This document shows, in pieces, positions 54,226 to 64,000 of a DNA stretch of 64,000 bases. Source of the DNA: Mactromeris polynyma (taxonomy: Eukaryota; Mollusca; Bivalvia; Venerida; Mactridae); contig JASFXZ010000005.1 in NCBI GenBank assembly GCA_032209605.1, positions 24,664,905-24,728,904 of the forward strand, written 5' to 3'. The notes under the pieces are model-generated. The model saw only the letters and a list, made by a program, of their open reading frames with translations. It was not told where the DNA came from and ran no database searches. Within the stretch, counting starts at the first letter, position 1. Every line of letters begins with the position of its first letter. The position numbers and the translations under genes are program-made.

Positions 54226-55219
54226 TCAGTTAATTTATAGAATCGAAATTTTAGTGTTAGTGACACTTGAGTGTTGAAGTGAGCTAAATAGGTAATTACA
54301 GTAAAAAACAACGGTTGTATATTAAAGATAAACGAACCTAAGTGTGATTAACAACCGAAGTGCTATTATTCAAACTTAACTTACATAAAATCGTGTGGTT
54401 TATGGTTTGAATCGATTTTCGAGTGCCATACTACATCCTTAAATGTGTTTGAGTTATCTTCAACATTGAAATGGCCTTCTAACCGGAATAAAAGATGAAG
54501 GCGTTTGAGACAATCCATGCTAGGTACTAGACATATTAGTCATCATGTTCCTGTTTCTTCAGATATTTCAAGTATCAAAAAGACATTCAAATAAAGCTTT
54601 CTTATCTTGAGTGGTTGCAGAAATAGATAGAGTAGTTCTCACTAAAAGCCATATTGAATACTTGATCCCATAATATACGCTTAAACACTTTTCTAATTTG
54701 TCACCGTATGTACATGATGTTATTAAAGAATTTCTATTCTCATTCAAAACAGTTACAAGTTGATTTATATGCAGTCTTACATTTGATTAAATTATTTTAA
54801 AGATTGTGATAAGGGTCAGTTCGGACTGCAATAAAGCTGGTCAAGTTTTATTTGTTAGCAAAAATGGCGATATAACAGTGACCAATTAGTAAAGCATTTG
54901 AGTGAATGTTCAAAATGTAACATAAATCCTAGATTTATGTAGGGGTCAAGAGCAAGACGTTAACTTCAAGCGACATTACATATTTATCACGTAATTAAAT
55001 ATGTGAATGAGGGATAACGTTGTACATAACGGGGAATGCTAATTTCACAAGACAATATAGTGCGGCCAAGATCTGAAGGCACAATAGCATTGAGACAAAA
55101 CGTCATTAGATGGATTAGTCCATATCAAATTGCAGGTTAGTTGATCATGATCATATAGGCGCATTTTCTGATTTTGAAAAAGAACATATAAATGCATCGA
55201 TATCAAATATGCGTGTTTA
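54226..55219. other. Intergenic, no gene seen
   Basis: Nothing recognised on either strand. Confidence 0.45.
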
Positions 55220-55300
55220 TTACATAGCGTAAGGGATATGCATCAGAATCTCAACGCAGACTTTTGGGGTTCGATTCCTGACATTCACATTTTTTTCATA
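55220..55300 (+). mobile_element. tRNA-like SINE head
   Basis: A clear B box GGGGTTCGATTCCTG with a weak A-box-like stretch upstream (ACATAGCGTAAGGGATATGC). No paired acceptor stem, so not a tRNA gene. Confidence 0.4.
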
Positions 55301-55340
55301 GAATATTTTAGCGCGAAAGTATTATGCTTTTCATGAAATA

Positions 55341-55445
55341 TATGTGGGTGTATCGCAGTAAAACTAGATAAATATGCGTGGGTGTATCGCAGCAAACTAG
55401 ATAAATATGTGTGGGTGTATCGCAGCAAACTAGATAAATATGTGT
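55341..55445 (+). repeat. Three tandem 33-bp units
   Basis: GTGGGTGTATCGCAGCAAAC then TAGATAAATATG repeated three times; the first unit has a one-base length difference. Confidence 0.9.
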
Positions 55446-56044
55446 AAACATAAAACTATTTTTTGCAGAAAAAATTGAAAAGCGTTTGGTGTTGTCGCAG
55501 CAAGACAGAGAGATTGTTTCAAATATTCACGACTTCTGTGTACAAGAGGCTTCTATGTAGCAGCAGCCTGTGATTCCGTTGTCTTGCCCAAGATAAGGAG
55601 CCATAAAGACTGTGTTGTCAGAAAGGACGGTGTCGCGAATTAAAGGGACGGCAGTGAAAAAAAGTTTCAAGAAAACAAGAAGTAAAAAGTAACATACCAT
55701 TGGATTGCTTTGATCTCGCTGTGGTTCGCACGACAGTAAATGATATGATTTAGACAAGATGCATCAGCTTGCTTTAATAAGTCCAGCATAGACACAGCTG
55801 ATGAACCATGATAAACTGTATATATACATGCTAAAGCAATATTTTTCATAAGAGTTTGTTCAATATTGCTATGCTTATGTTATTGTTTCAATTGTTCAAA
55901 ATAAAACGAATATATGATGATAACAAAGAACAGAATGTGAATGGAAATAGAATATAACTTAATAATTTACCTATATAAGGACAAATTAAGAAGCAATATC
56001 TTCTAGAAGTATAAAATATTTTATCACTGTGAATAAAAATAAAA
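55446..56044. other. Intergenic, no gene seen
   Basis: Two overlapping minus-strand frames here are unsupported. Confidence 0.4.
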
Positions 56045-56115
56045 CATATGTGAGGCTCGAACCAGTAATCTCTAGATTGCTAAGTGACTACTCACCTAAT
56101 TGAGCTACAGAGGCA
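56045..56115 (-). mobile_element. tRNA-like SINE head or tRNA pseudogene
   Basis: On the minus strand CCTCTGTAGCTCAATTAGGT, GAG, and a B box ACTGGTTCGAGCC. The D arm (CTC/GAG) pairs, but the anticodon and T stems do not, so it is not functional. Confidence 0.5.
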
Positions 56116-56854
56116 CACGTAAGTACATGCTTGAATAATTCTTCATGTTTCAGAAATTTTGTACGACACAAGCGTTTATTGACCCAGATGCTAAATGATC
56201 ACCCCTTTTTAAGCAAAGTGAAACCGTCGGCTAATTAGCATAAGTAAATAGTAGTGTGCCATCAGTGAAACATCAGCATACGAAACTTTAGGAATTGAGG
56301 AAACGTAATGGCAAACATCTATGGGAATGGAGAAGTAAGAAATTTCTCACTGATTATCAAATATGGAGAATTGCAGGGGACAACAAAACAAAACAAATAC
56401 TTTATTTAAATGTATTATTGACATCCTTACCGACGAAAATAATTTTTATTTCACTGAATTTGACATATTTTGCAATAAATTAAACATCTAACTACCAACT
56501 TTTTTCTGCAATACACTTCCGTCTAGCCATATGCTATTGAATGTGACAATCTCTTAAATGTAACGCGCATGAAAATGTTTTTAATGTATGCATAATAACG
56601 CCTTATAGCACAGAAAGTCCACTCGGAATTGTCAGAAGTTATGCTTAAGGTAACAGAAAATTCCTACTTTTCTTTTGATGTCTTAAAAGAGACTGCTCCT
56701 GGTTTTGAAACGGGTCGCCAATCAAACTAATAGAAAGCCTTAAAAATAAATACCAACATTTAGCTATTAATGAAGAGAAGAAAACATGTTATGCTACTTT
56801 TGGACTAAACACTTACAAAGTCAAATGGATGTCACTGAACGTTTTGAACTAGAG
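56116..56854. other. Intergenic, no gene seen
   Basis: Nothing recognised. Confidence 0.4.
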
Positions 56855-56970
56855 GTGATGCACGAGATTAAGTTGTTACATGGAACGCCACATACACAAG
56901 ACAATGCCTCCCCACACAGTCCTCCGGGAAAACAACAGCCAACAACACATCAGGCACCAAGAATGTACAA
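56855..56970 (-). repeat. Dispersed repeat R1, copy F (short)
   Basis: GATTAAGTTGCTACATGGAA, CACATACACAAGACAATGCC and AGTCCTCCGGGAAAACAACA. Confidence 0.7.
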
Positions 56971-57457
56971 GGGCAAATGCGCATGGGTAAGTTTATATTG
57001 GTATGCGCATGTATTGTTACTACGTGTATCTTATTTGTATGTAATGTTTTATTAATATTTTATAATAATGTTATATTTGTATGTGGATTTATTATTAACA
57101 TTTTGTGTAAGGTGTAGCTATTGTTCAAGAATGCATATGCATGTACTGAACACAATTGTTGTGAGCCGAAGAAGTAATAAACAAACAAAAAACAAGACAT
57201 GTTAAAATAATTTAATGGAACGATATTACTTATTAATATATTATACATGAGTAAATATAATTGTAGTTTATTACCATGTCATATGTGTATAATACATGTA
57301 CATATATATTGTGTTAACAGGTTGATTTTTTTGTTATCTATTTAACTTTACACCCGACTTAGAGGCTCTCAATGTCACCGTTTCATTTAAAACTTAAATG
57401 GGTACATGAATAATAATGAATAGATTATTAAAACTTGTTTAATACATGGAATATGAT
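56971..57457. other. Intergenic, no gene seen
   Basis: AT-rich, nothing recognised. Confidence 0.4.
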
Positions 57458-57632
57458 AACAGTCGGACCGCGTTTTTTCGAATTCATCGGTCCGAAATTC
57501 TACTTTGAATAATACACGGTTTCGGATAGCCCATTTTAATTCCACGTGCGTAAGATACATCGGGACATGATATTTATTTTGGATGATGAGAATTCGGATA
57601 GAAGGTTGTCGTATAAACGAGGATCGATCGTA
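57458..57632. mobile_element. MITE family M1, inverted copy
   Basis: ACAGTCGGACCGCGTTTTTT at the left, and AATTCGGATAGAAGGTTGTC towards the right. It matches the reverse of 18144-18312 along its length. The right end is decayed. Confidence 0.7.
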
Positions 57633-57779
57633 TATTTATTGAAAACAGAAGCAGATCTTAAAAAAAAGAAACGCTTTACAGATGAACTTGGCAGTGTTCC
57701 TGGATATTTTCAATCAAAATGATAGATATATATATTCGTCATTGATATTCAATGAAACGAAGTCTTTCATATAAAAATA

Positions 57780-58085
57780 TATGTAAAAGAGAGACGGAAT
57801 AAGTTGCTACATGGAACGACACATACATAAGACAATGCCTCTCCACACAGACCTCCGGGAAAACAAGAGTCCATAAAACATAAGGCATTTGAGGAGGCGC
57901 AAGGGTAAATGCATAAGGGAATAGGGGCGCAATGAATAGCCTGGTCGACCATAAGGGATAACTTAGGAGAACCAAAGGGGACAAGTAGTGGGGATTTAAT
58001 GCATGGAATACATCACAGGACAAGTCAAGACAGCTTGCAACAATAGGCCGAAAGTAGGGAGAAATTAACATGAACACTTTATAAA
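57780..58085 (-). repeat. Dispersed repeat R1, copy G
   Basis: AATAAGTTGCTACATGGAAC, ACCTCCGGGAAAACAAGAGT, GGAATACATCACAGGACAAG and CAACAATAGGCCGAAAGTAG. Open frames across it are incidental. Confidence 0.8.
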
Positions 58086-58682
58086 GTAAAATCTAAGGCT
58101 CTAAGAACGATACATACAGACAGAGTGTAGAGAAAATAAGTAGAATATATACTACATGTATATATTAATTCATACTGAAAAGTGCTGAGTGTACGATTGT
58201 CAACAATCTATTTTTGTATGTAACAAGTAATAAAATCGAAATAAACGGCCTCAGTAAAACAAAGCATAACAATCAATATTCAGCGAGATAAGGGTTTACT
58301 TGATGATACAGCACAAGTATCGTAAGACAAACAGAAAATCAGAAGCTGTAAATACTTGTTATCTTTATATTAAATGTTGATTTCATACCCTGGGTGTATG
58401 TGTTTCTATACGTTCCCGTATATAGGTGATACCGTACATGCGCACATAGAACTTCATGTACATCACTTATACAGTAAGTACTCAAGGGTAGATTTCATTC
58501 CAGTGGTTTGTACATTGTAAGTAATAAATCAAATTGGTTATCAATAAATGTCGATAAGTTTGTGCACTAATAATTTAGCTAAACTAATTATTTCCATCGA
58601 AACAAAAAGTTGCATACTTTTACAGTTTGGTTGCATTGGATTCCCACACAGACGAACTATTTGACTAATCCAGGTACCAGTA
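58086..58682. other. 3' flank of the 58.7-kb gene
   Basis: Includes a second minus-strand frame (to 58541) that overlaps the gene's end in another phase. See the gene entry. Confidence 0.4.
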
Positions 58683-59408
58683 CTATTTTCCAATTTTAGA
58701 TTGTGTACACGCTTTTGAATGCCTGTATCGTCTCGTTGTATTTTCAAATGTGTGTTGTTCTGATCGCCTGGAACTACACTGCCGTCCATTTTGACACGCC
58801 AAGACACTAACCGTTTTCTTTTTAGTCTTATTTTCCTGCTTTTCGTCGTCACTCGAGTCATCCGAACTACTGCCACTCCCGAGTTTTATTCCACTTTTAC
58901 TTTTATTTTCGGATGGCTTCAACAAATATCCATTCTTTTTATCAACTGGTTTATGTCCATTGATTTGAACAGAGGTAGCAATCATGTGAGACTCTTTAGA
59001 ATACTGTTTAGAATTTTTCATTTGACGTTCTCCTCTAGGTGAAGCTGGAGTCGAAGTCTTAGCTTTCGTCAGTTGAACATCTCTTGGCATCAAGGTATGT
59101 GAGTTATGTACGTGATTCAGTTTGTCTAATGCTCCAGTTGATGCACTTTTCTTCATTCTGTTGAGTTTGGTCAATTCCTCAGCAACTTCAAGCATATCCA
59201 CATTCAACTTTACGATACTTTTGTGAAGTTTTTGATCTAGTGTTACTTTTTTCTCGCATAGTTTGTTCTCGGCCCATACGTTACTTCTTTCAGCCAACGA
59301 TGCTGATGTAGATTGATTTCCCGAAACACATGGCAATAACAACGATTCGTTTGTTAACTTTTTGTCTCTTGTATCACTGTCCGCCTTTTTGTCGTTAGTG
59401 TTCTTCAT
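58683..59408 (-). CDS. Orphan intronless gene, family F member 4 (241 aa)
   Basis: ATG at 59408. Acidic/basic mixed start (MKNTNDKKADSDTRDKKLTN), then LLLPCVSGNQSTSASL and the family F block at residues ~39-82 (AERSNVWAENKLCEKKVTLD ... IVKLNVDMLEVAEELTKL), aligned without gaps with the other three. The remainder is Lys/Ser-rich and disordered, with an acidic Ser run (SGSSSDDSSDDEKQENK) typical of CK2 target sites. The C-terminus is basic (RRYRHSKACTQSKIGK). A different minus frame is open from about 58876 to 58541 past this stop, so a frameshift within the A-rich stretch near 58830 is possible; I cannot decide which C-terminus is real. No known family recognised. Confidence 0.7.
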   Translation of the reverse strand: MKNTNDKKADSDTRDKKLTNESLLLPCVSGNQSTSASLAERSNVWAENKLCEKKVTLDQKLHKSIVKLNVDMLEVAEELTKLNRMKKSASTGALDKLNHVHNSHTLMPRDVQLTKAKTSTPASPRGERQMKNSKQYSKESHMIATSVQINGHKPVDKKNGYLLKPSENKSKSGIKLGSGSSSDDSSDDEKQENKTKKKTVSVLACQNGRQCSSRRSEQHTFENTTRRYRHSKACTQSKIGK

Positions 59409-60894
59409 TTTACTCCCTTATTGATGCTGTCCAAATACAACACGAACTAATGACCGTTTAAAAGAAAACACCTCTTTCACTGCTAACCTCTAGTAGCTTT
59501 TAAATATTGTCACTGAAGACGAAATCGTAAATGACAATAAATTGATGTGCGTTTCGTAACAATATAAAATAGCAAGTTGATTGTGCGGGATACGTTGGTA
59601 TTAACGAGCACTCGAGAAAATACCTCGTGTGTTTATAAAGGCTTAATTTATGGACGAATGGATGCAATAAATCTTGAAACCGCTTTGGTAACGGTTGTTT
59701 ACACTTTATCTTTGATCACTTGCCGAGATGATTGAGGATAGCGATGTGATCCTCTTTGGTAAAAGTGAACTTCAAACTGTTTTAAAATATTATCAGGTGG
59801 GGCAACAAGCAAGTATTGCTTCCATAAACGCGGATTTTGATTACTGTAATAAATAATATTCATGTGTCACTGTAAAAAGCTGGGCCCGAAATATTTGGTT
59901 TCAAGTGGCATTTACCAGCTTGTTTGAATAAATTACTTATTTATTTTGGAAGTCATTCTATCATCGGTAATATTTTAACTACAATGCGTGTGGTGTATTA
60001 TATTCACATTTCGATAACCACTGCTGCCATGACGCAAGCATTTTTGTAAATATTTATCTCATGTGAAAACGTCAGAGACTCATTGTGAGATCTATAGATA
60101 CCGCGGCATGGAAACAACATTTCACATTGTTATAGACGGTTATCTCAGTGAGTGGAATTAATTCAATTCCCTTCAGAGAGTGTCGAGTGTCAGATAAAAT
60201 CCGTATTTTCTTTATGTCACAGTTATGTAGGCCTTCTTGTAACATGATACGTGTAAACAAAACCACTCATTACATTTAAATTAAATTTCACTTGGTGACC
60301 GAGTTGTTTATGATAGTGAGTAGATACAAGTTTGAAAACTAAAACAAAAACGAACGAATTGACAGGCTCGGCTTTAAAGGGAACTTGTGGGCATGTGTCT
60401 TCTCTTTGGGGACCACTCATTCGGGTCGGGTCATAAATCATGTATCGACCATTCGAACAGGAGTCGAGTCAGGAGGTTGTTTTAATATAAACCGTAAACT
60501 ATAATAAAACTACACTTGATAGACAAATTCACATATTAATTAAGCCTTCTCATACTTAAAAAGTGGATATATATCATAGCGTATTAATAGTAGTACAATT
60601 ACCATTTAGGATGACTCGTATAATTATGTATATGACCTCTGTATTTCGTAAACCTTAAACCTTAAATTTCTTCAGTACCTAAGCGCCTGTATGTGGTAAA
60701 CGTGTGGTGCAGCAGGAAGTTAAAATTGTTATGATTGGATTTTAAAGAGTCGGTGCTTCAATTGCTCTCATGTAACACAAAAGTGTACGTACAATTTCAT
60801 TTCTTAGGGCAGATCTCGTAACGCCAAATTCACGAAGGGGTTTGATTCCATCCCGAATATATCTACCCAAATTATAGACGAAACCGCCTGTGGA
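59409..60894. other. Upstream region of the 58.7-kb gene
   Basis: No gene. A minus-strand CTTTATAAACAC (TATA-like) lies at about 59630-59641, some 220 nt before the ATG. Confidence 0.4.
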
Positions 60895-61055
60895 CCGACA
60901 CAGCCCAGAAAAACGGCCCAGATCGTCGGACGAAATAGTCGATTCACTTTATTTACTAGATATTTAGATGTTATAATAAATTCAAATAATTATAAATGTT
61001 TCGTTATCCTGCCTTTAGTACATTGGCGTTTGTGGTTTTGTTTTCCATGATGTTG
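60895..61055 (+). repeat. Diverged extra copy of the long-TIR sequence
   Basis: AGATGTTATAATAAATTCAA, ATAATTATAAATGTTTCGTT and ATCCTGCCTTTAGTACATTG parallel 61455-61530 inside the left arm of the element at 61327. The AAAACGGCCCAGATCGTCGG before it is a decayed version of the arm's tandem motif. Confidence 0.7.
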
Positions 61056-61070
61056 TCAAACATCAGCCCT

Positions 61071-61181
61071 GCGTTCAGTTACGGCTATCAGCCCTATCGT
61101 ATCGTAACGTTTCGTAATTTGGTTCCCGTGTGTAGCCAATGTGATACGGTGGGTTCGCCACTGATAGCCGTAACTGAACGC
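61071..61181. repeat. Perfect 21-bp inverted repeat with 69-bp spacer
   Basis: 61071-61091 (GCGTTCAGTTACGGCTATCA, plus G) and 61161-61181 are exact reverse complements. The pair lies just outside the long-TIR element. It may be the ends of a very short MITE or a protein-binding palindrome. Confidence 0.8.
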
Positions 61182-61326
61182 AAGGCAGGACTCGAGTTTG
61201 AAAACACTTTTGATCACATATGTGTGAATTTCCATGGAATCACTTAATAACAAGGTATATTTATCTTGTACCCAATTTTTTTATAACTGACTACTGCTAA
61301 ACTGACCGATAAACCTAATGCCCAAG

Positions 61327-61601
61327 GGTATGCAGTCAAAACGGCCCGTTGTCAAAACGGCCCGGTCAAAACGGACCGGAGTTTCGGTCAAAACGGCCCC
61401 GATTGTCGGTCAAAACGGACCCGATTGTCGGTCAAAACGGCCCGCTTTATGAAAAAGATATTTACATGTTATAATAAATTCAAATAATGATAAATGTTTT
61501 GTTATCCTGTTATGAAGTACATTTGTGTTTGTTTATCTTTTATTTCCGAGTAGAAAATGATATTTATACAAGAATCATTTTATTTAATATGTTCCAAAAT
61601 G
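61327..61601 (+). repeat. Left terminal inverted repeat with GTCAAAACGGCCC cluster
   Basis: Five or six copies of GTCAAAACGGMCC in direct order at 61335-61442, then ATAATAAATTCAAATAATGA and TTTAATATGTTCCAAAATG at the inner edge. Confidence 0.85.
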
Positions 61602-62519
61602 CCATTTAAAACTCTCTAACTTGTGTAATATTGTTATGGCATGCATTATTTAAGAATAAGGTTACTTTGATAGAAATACTTTTTGAGTATGAATATGAAT
61701 TAGGATTTAAAAAAATGGTATGAATATTTACTATTCTATAACATATACGATACTCATTAAAACACCAATTACTTTTCTATTAAAAAAAAGAAAAGACATT
61801 GACATTTAAAACTCTCCCATTTGAAATTATTTTTATTTCATATTTTCATTCAGACAGTGACTCTCACATACTTGTGGCAAATTTGGAGTTAAAGAAAACT
61901 TAGGACCTACAGGAGCATGTGGATTTATCTTTACATTGGGATCTAGTTATATTTAAGGATTAGTTGGACACAGTATAAAAGACATTGTCATTATGAAGTA
62001 ACGAATCACTCAGTCCGTTATAGCGTGTTGGGTATATTATTAAATACTGTGGGATTAAAAATTGTGGAGCTGACCTCGTGTTTCTGAGCAATTTCCCCCC
62101 ATAAAACTTGGAGTTGTTACACTATAATATATGAAATATAATATAAGTTGTAAGAAAATCTCTCCGCTGGAAAAACATAATTTAATGTCATTTAGTAAAA
62201 TTGTATCGATGTTTCTATATATTGTTGGATACGCCTTTAACCGCACGCGTCATGCGGGGGATTAGGTCGTTAATTTGTAATGGTAATTTAATCAGCACGT
62301 GTCACATGATATTTGATATAATGTAGTTTAATGTAATACCTCTGTAGTTTTTTGCTTCATCTGGATTACCTCCATTGAAATAACTGTTCATTATAATATA
62401 ATAATCTATGGTTTATGTTTGATGTTATTTATTCGTGATGTTTAACTAATTGTATCATTGCCATTCGTCATGTATGTATATTAGTACAAAGCTCATCAAC
62501 GCTTTGAAGTCTATGTATT
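61602..62519. other. Interior of the long-TIR element, nothing recognised
   Basis: AT-rich, no transposase motif or open frame of note. Confidence 0.5.
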
Positions 62520-62990
62520 TAAATGTATTTAAATGTCAAATCATATGTTAACTATAAGTCTATGAAATCTGATCAAATAACGTCAAAGATTGGTGTAAAA
62601 CAGGGAGATCCTGCTAGCAGCATATTGTGTTTATTCTTTCTAAATGATATCCTTTCGCATATCAACTCAAATATAAACGGTATACTAACTATTGATGATG
62701 TACAACTATTCCTTTTATTATTTGCCGACGATGCCGTTGTTTTCTCACACGACCCAGAGTCTATAGAACTATATTGTAGTACATGGAACTTAAAAATCAA
62801 TGTAACGACAACAAAAATTATGATTTTCGAAAACATACCAATTATGACTTTTATCTGTATAATACTAGGATTGAAAATGTAGAATCCTTTAAATATCTAG
62901 GTATATATCTTTTCAAAAATGGAGAAACATTAAGAAACATGTTTTGTTTTTATGCAATAAACTATTTGTATTGTATTGTATTGTTTAGCA
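62520..62990 (+). pseudogene. LINE reverse transcriptase remnant
   Basis: Encodes SKIGVKQGDPASSILCLFFL, DILSHINSNINGI and FLLLFADDAVVFSHDPES, RT motifs with the catalytic FADD. In another frame it continues NTRIENVESFKYLGIYLFKN. It then joins a 3' end, ATGCAATAAAC plus (TTGTA)n, so the C-terminal half is deleted and the frame broken. Confidence 0.8.
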
Positions 62991-63585
62991 ATATATAAGG
63001 AAATTCTAAGATAAATGTGGATGTAATTGAACTTTTTATATTCACGAGGAAATACTTATAAAAATATAGAATTAATTAATTTCAATACACTGGTGATTGA
63101 TATATTAAGTATGAATATTTTGCCACTTGATTCATGACGAAAATACTATTTGTTTATATTCGGCCATCTGCCGTTTTACGTTTTGCATCTTAAATTTAAT
63201 AAGACGAAAGGTTTGATAAAATCTTATGAATATTTAAATGCCCCAGCTGATAAGCTTACTGATTTCATCGCATGCAAATCCTTCTGTGTTCTGTTGTGTT
63301 CATAATAACACCAAAAAAGTCAACTTAAGCAGTTGGTTTTATAACGTAATCAATAGCTACTTCAATAGTAACTGAACAAACAATCATAAATAGTCACTCA
63401 CAAGTACTATAGATTGTATGCAAACACACATTAAACATTGATTTCGACATCTTTTCATGACAATCTGGGTCGTTTCGTCCAGAAATCGTATAATATAATA
63501 AATACATGTTTCTAGCTTAAAGCTTTTTCTACTCTGGAAATAAAAGATAAACAAACACAAATGTACTCATAACATGATAAAACAG
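62991..63585. other. Interior of the long-TIR element, right half
   Basis: No gene. Includes the inner duplication of the right arm near 63530-63585. Confidence 0.5.
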
Positions 63586-63840
63586 CATTTTGGAACATAT
63601 TAAATAAAACGTATCTTGTATAAAAATCATTCTTCTACTCGGGAAATAAAAGATAGACAAATTCAAATGTACTCATAACAGGATAACAAAACATTTATCA
63701 TTATTTGAATTTATTATAACATGTAAATATCTTTTTCATAAAGCGGGCCGTTTTGACCGACAATCGGGTCCGTTTTGACCGAAAATCCGGTCCGTTTTGA
63801 CCGGGCCGTTTTGACAACGGGCCGTTTGGACTGCTATTCC
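63586..63840 (-). repeat. Right terminal inverted repeat
   Basis: Reverse-complement arm: CATTTTGGAACATATTAAAT at the inner edge to CGGGCCGTTTTGACCGACAA and GGACTGCTATTCC at the outer end. Part of it (TACTCGGGAAATAAAAGATA) is duplicated inward at about 63530, a 107-bp period. Confidence 0.85.
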
Positions 63841-64000
63841 TGCCCAAGCAGCCTTACATATTTAGGTTTCTGAAGTTACATTTCATTAGCATTCAAAATG
63901 GCTGCGCCCATCTGATGCAATGTGTAGTAATATTAATATGCATTTATTAGCGCGTTACACTTATTTGCGTGTAAATGAGGCTCGTATCCAGACGTCTAGT

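Larger units (their letters stand above)
61327..63840. mobile_element. 2.5-kb DNA element with long TIRs and 8-bp TSD
   Basis: Ends: left GGTATGCAGTCAAAACGGCC, and reverse complement of the right GGAATAGCAGTCCAAACGGC. TGCCCAAG is present perfectly on both outer sides (61319-61326 and 63841-63848), an 8-bp target-site duplication. The arms are about 275 and 255 bp. The length of the arms and the 8-bp duplication fit Mutator-like or foldback elements, or hAT-like ones. There is no transposase; the interior holds a LINE remnant at 62520-62990. So this copy is non-autonomous. Confidence 0.85.

Noticed and set aside
57739..58077. 112-codon minus-strand frame
   Set aside because: Lies within R1 copy G.
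60996..61247. 83-codon frame with a signal-peptide-like N-terminus
   Set aside because: The hydrophobic start lies in a diverged transposon arm copy and the rest in an inverted repeat; both strands are open across the palindrome.
61327..63840. Segmental inverted duplication instead of a transposon
   Set aside because: The exact 8-bp duplication TGCCCAAG at both outer edges favours transposition.
1..64000. CRISPR array, prophage, operon or bacterial defence system
   Set aside because: Introns, LINEs, SINEs and MITEs show a eukaryotic genome; the tandem repeats lack the spacer pattern of CRISPR.

Overview
The window looks like AT-rich nuclear DNA from an animal, most likely a bivalve or other mollusc. 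This is inferred from split genes with GT-AG introns, long gene-poor stretches, many tRNA-derived SINEs, MITEs and APE-type LINEs, and repeat families I associate with mollusc genomes. No bacterial, phage or CRISPR features are seen. Exon boundaries were read by eye from splice signals and reading phase, so they are models.

Layout. 0.4-2.8 kb: a SINE, then a 19-bp pyrimidine-rich minisatellite split by a second SINE. 3.3-16.7 kb (+): a multi-exon gene whose exons resemble a widespread invertebrate family with a transposase-like (RNase H-like) core. The exons for the middle of that core are not found. A near-complete non-LTR retrotransposon (about 10.9-15.9 kb) sits in its last intron in the same orientation. 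Its ORF1 carries a 2A-like motif, and ORF1 and ORF2 lie in one frame separated by a single TAG. 19.6-26.1 kb (-): a split gene with a Cys-rich motif like the P2X7 intracellular C-terminal domain. 26-38 kb: no convincing gene, but nested MITEs, SINEs, a truncated LINE and dispersed repeats.

38.5-59.4 kb: a cluster of intronless genes for small, charged, mostly disordered proteins. Four of them (38.5 kb -, 47.1 kb +, 50.5 kb +, 58.7 kb -) share an N-terminal coiled-coil-like block that aligns without gaps over 44 residues; I recognise no known family. A fifth single-exon gene (43.8 kb -) lies among them without that block. The 47.1 and 50.5 kb genes are clear tandem paralogues with TATA boxes at nearly the same distance from the ATG.

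61.3-63.8 kb: a 2.5-kb element with about 255-275-bp terminal inverted repeats, clusters of a GTCAAAACGGCCC motif at both ends and a perfect 8-bp target-site duplication. It contains a LINE remnant instead of a transposase.

The best candidates for new biology are the orphan gene cluster, the 2A plus in-frame-TAG arrangement of the LINE, and the long-TIR element. A TA-flanked MITE at 52.3-53.0 kb is also well supported, because another repeat copy in this window preserves its empty site.
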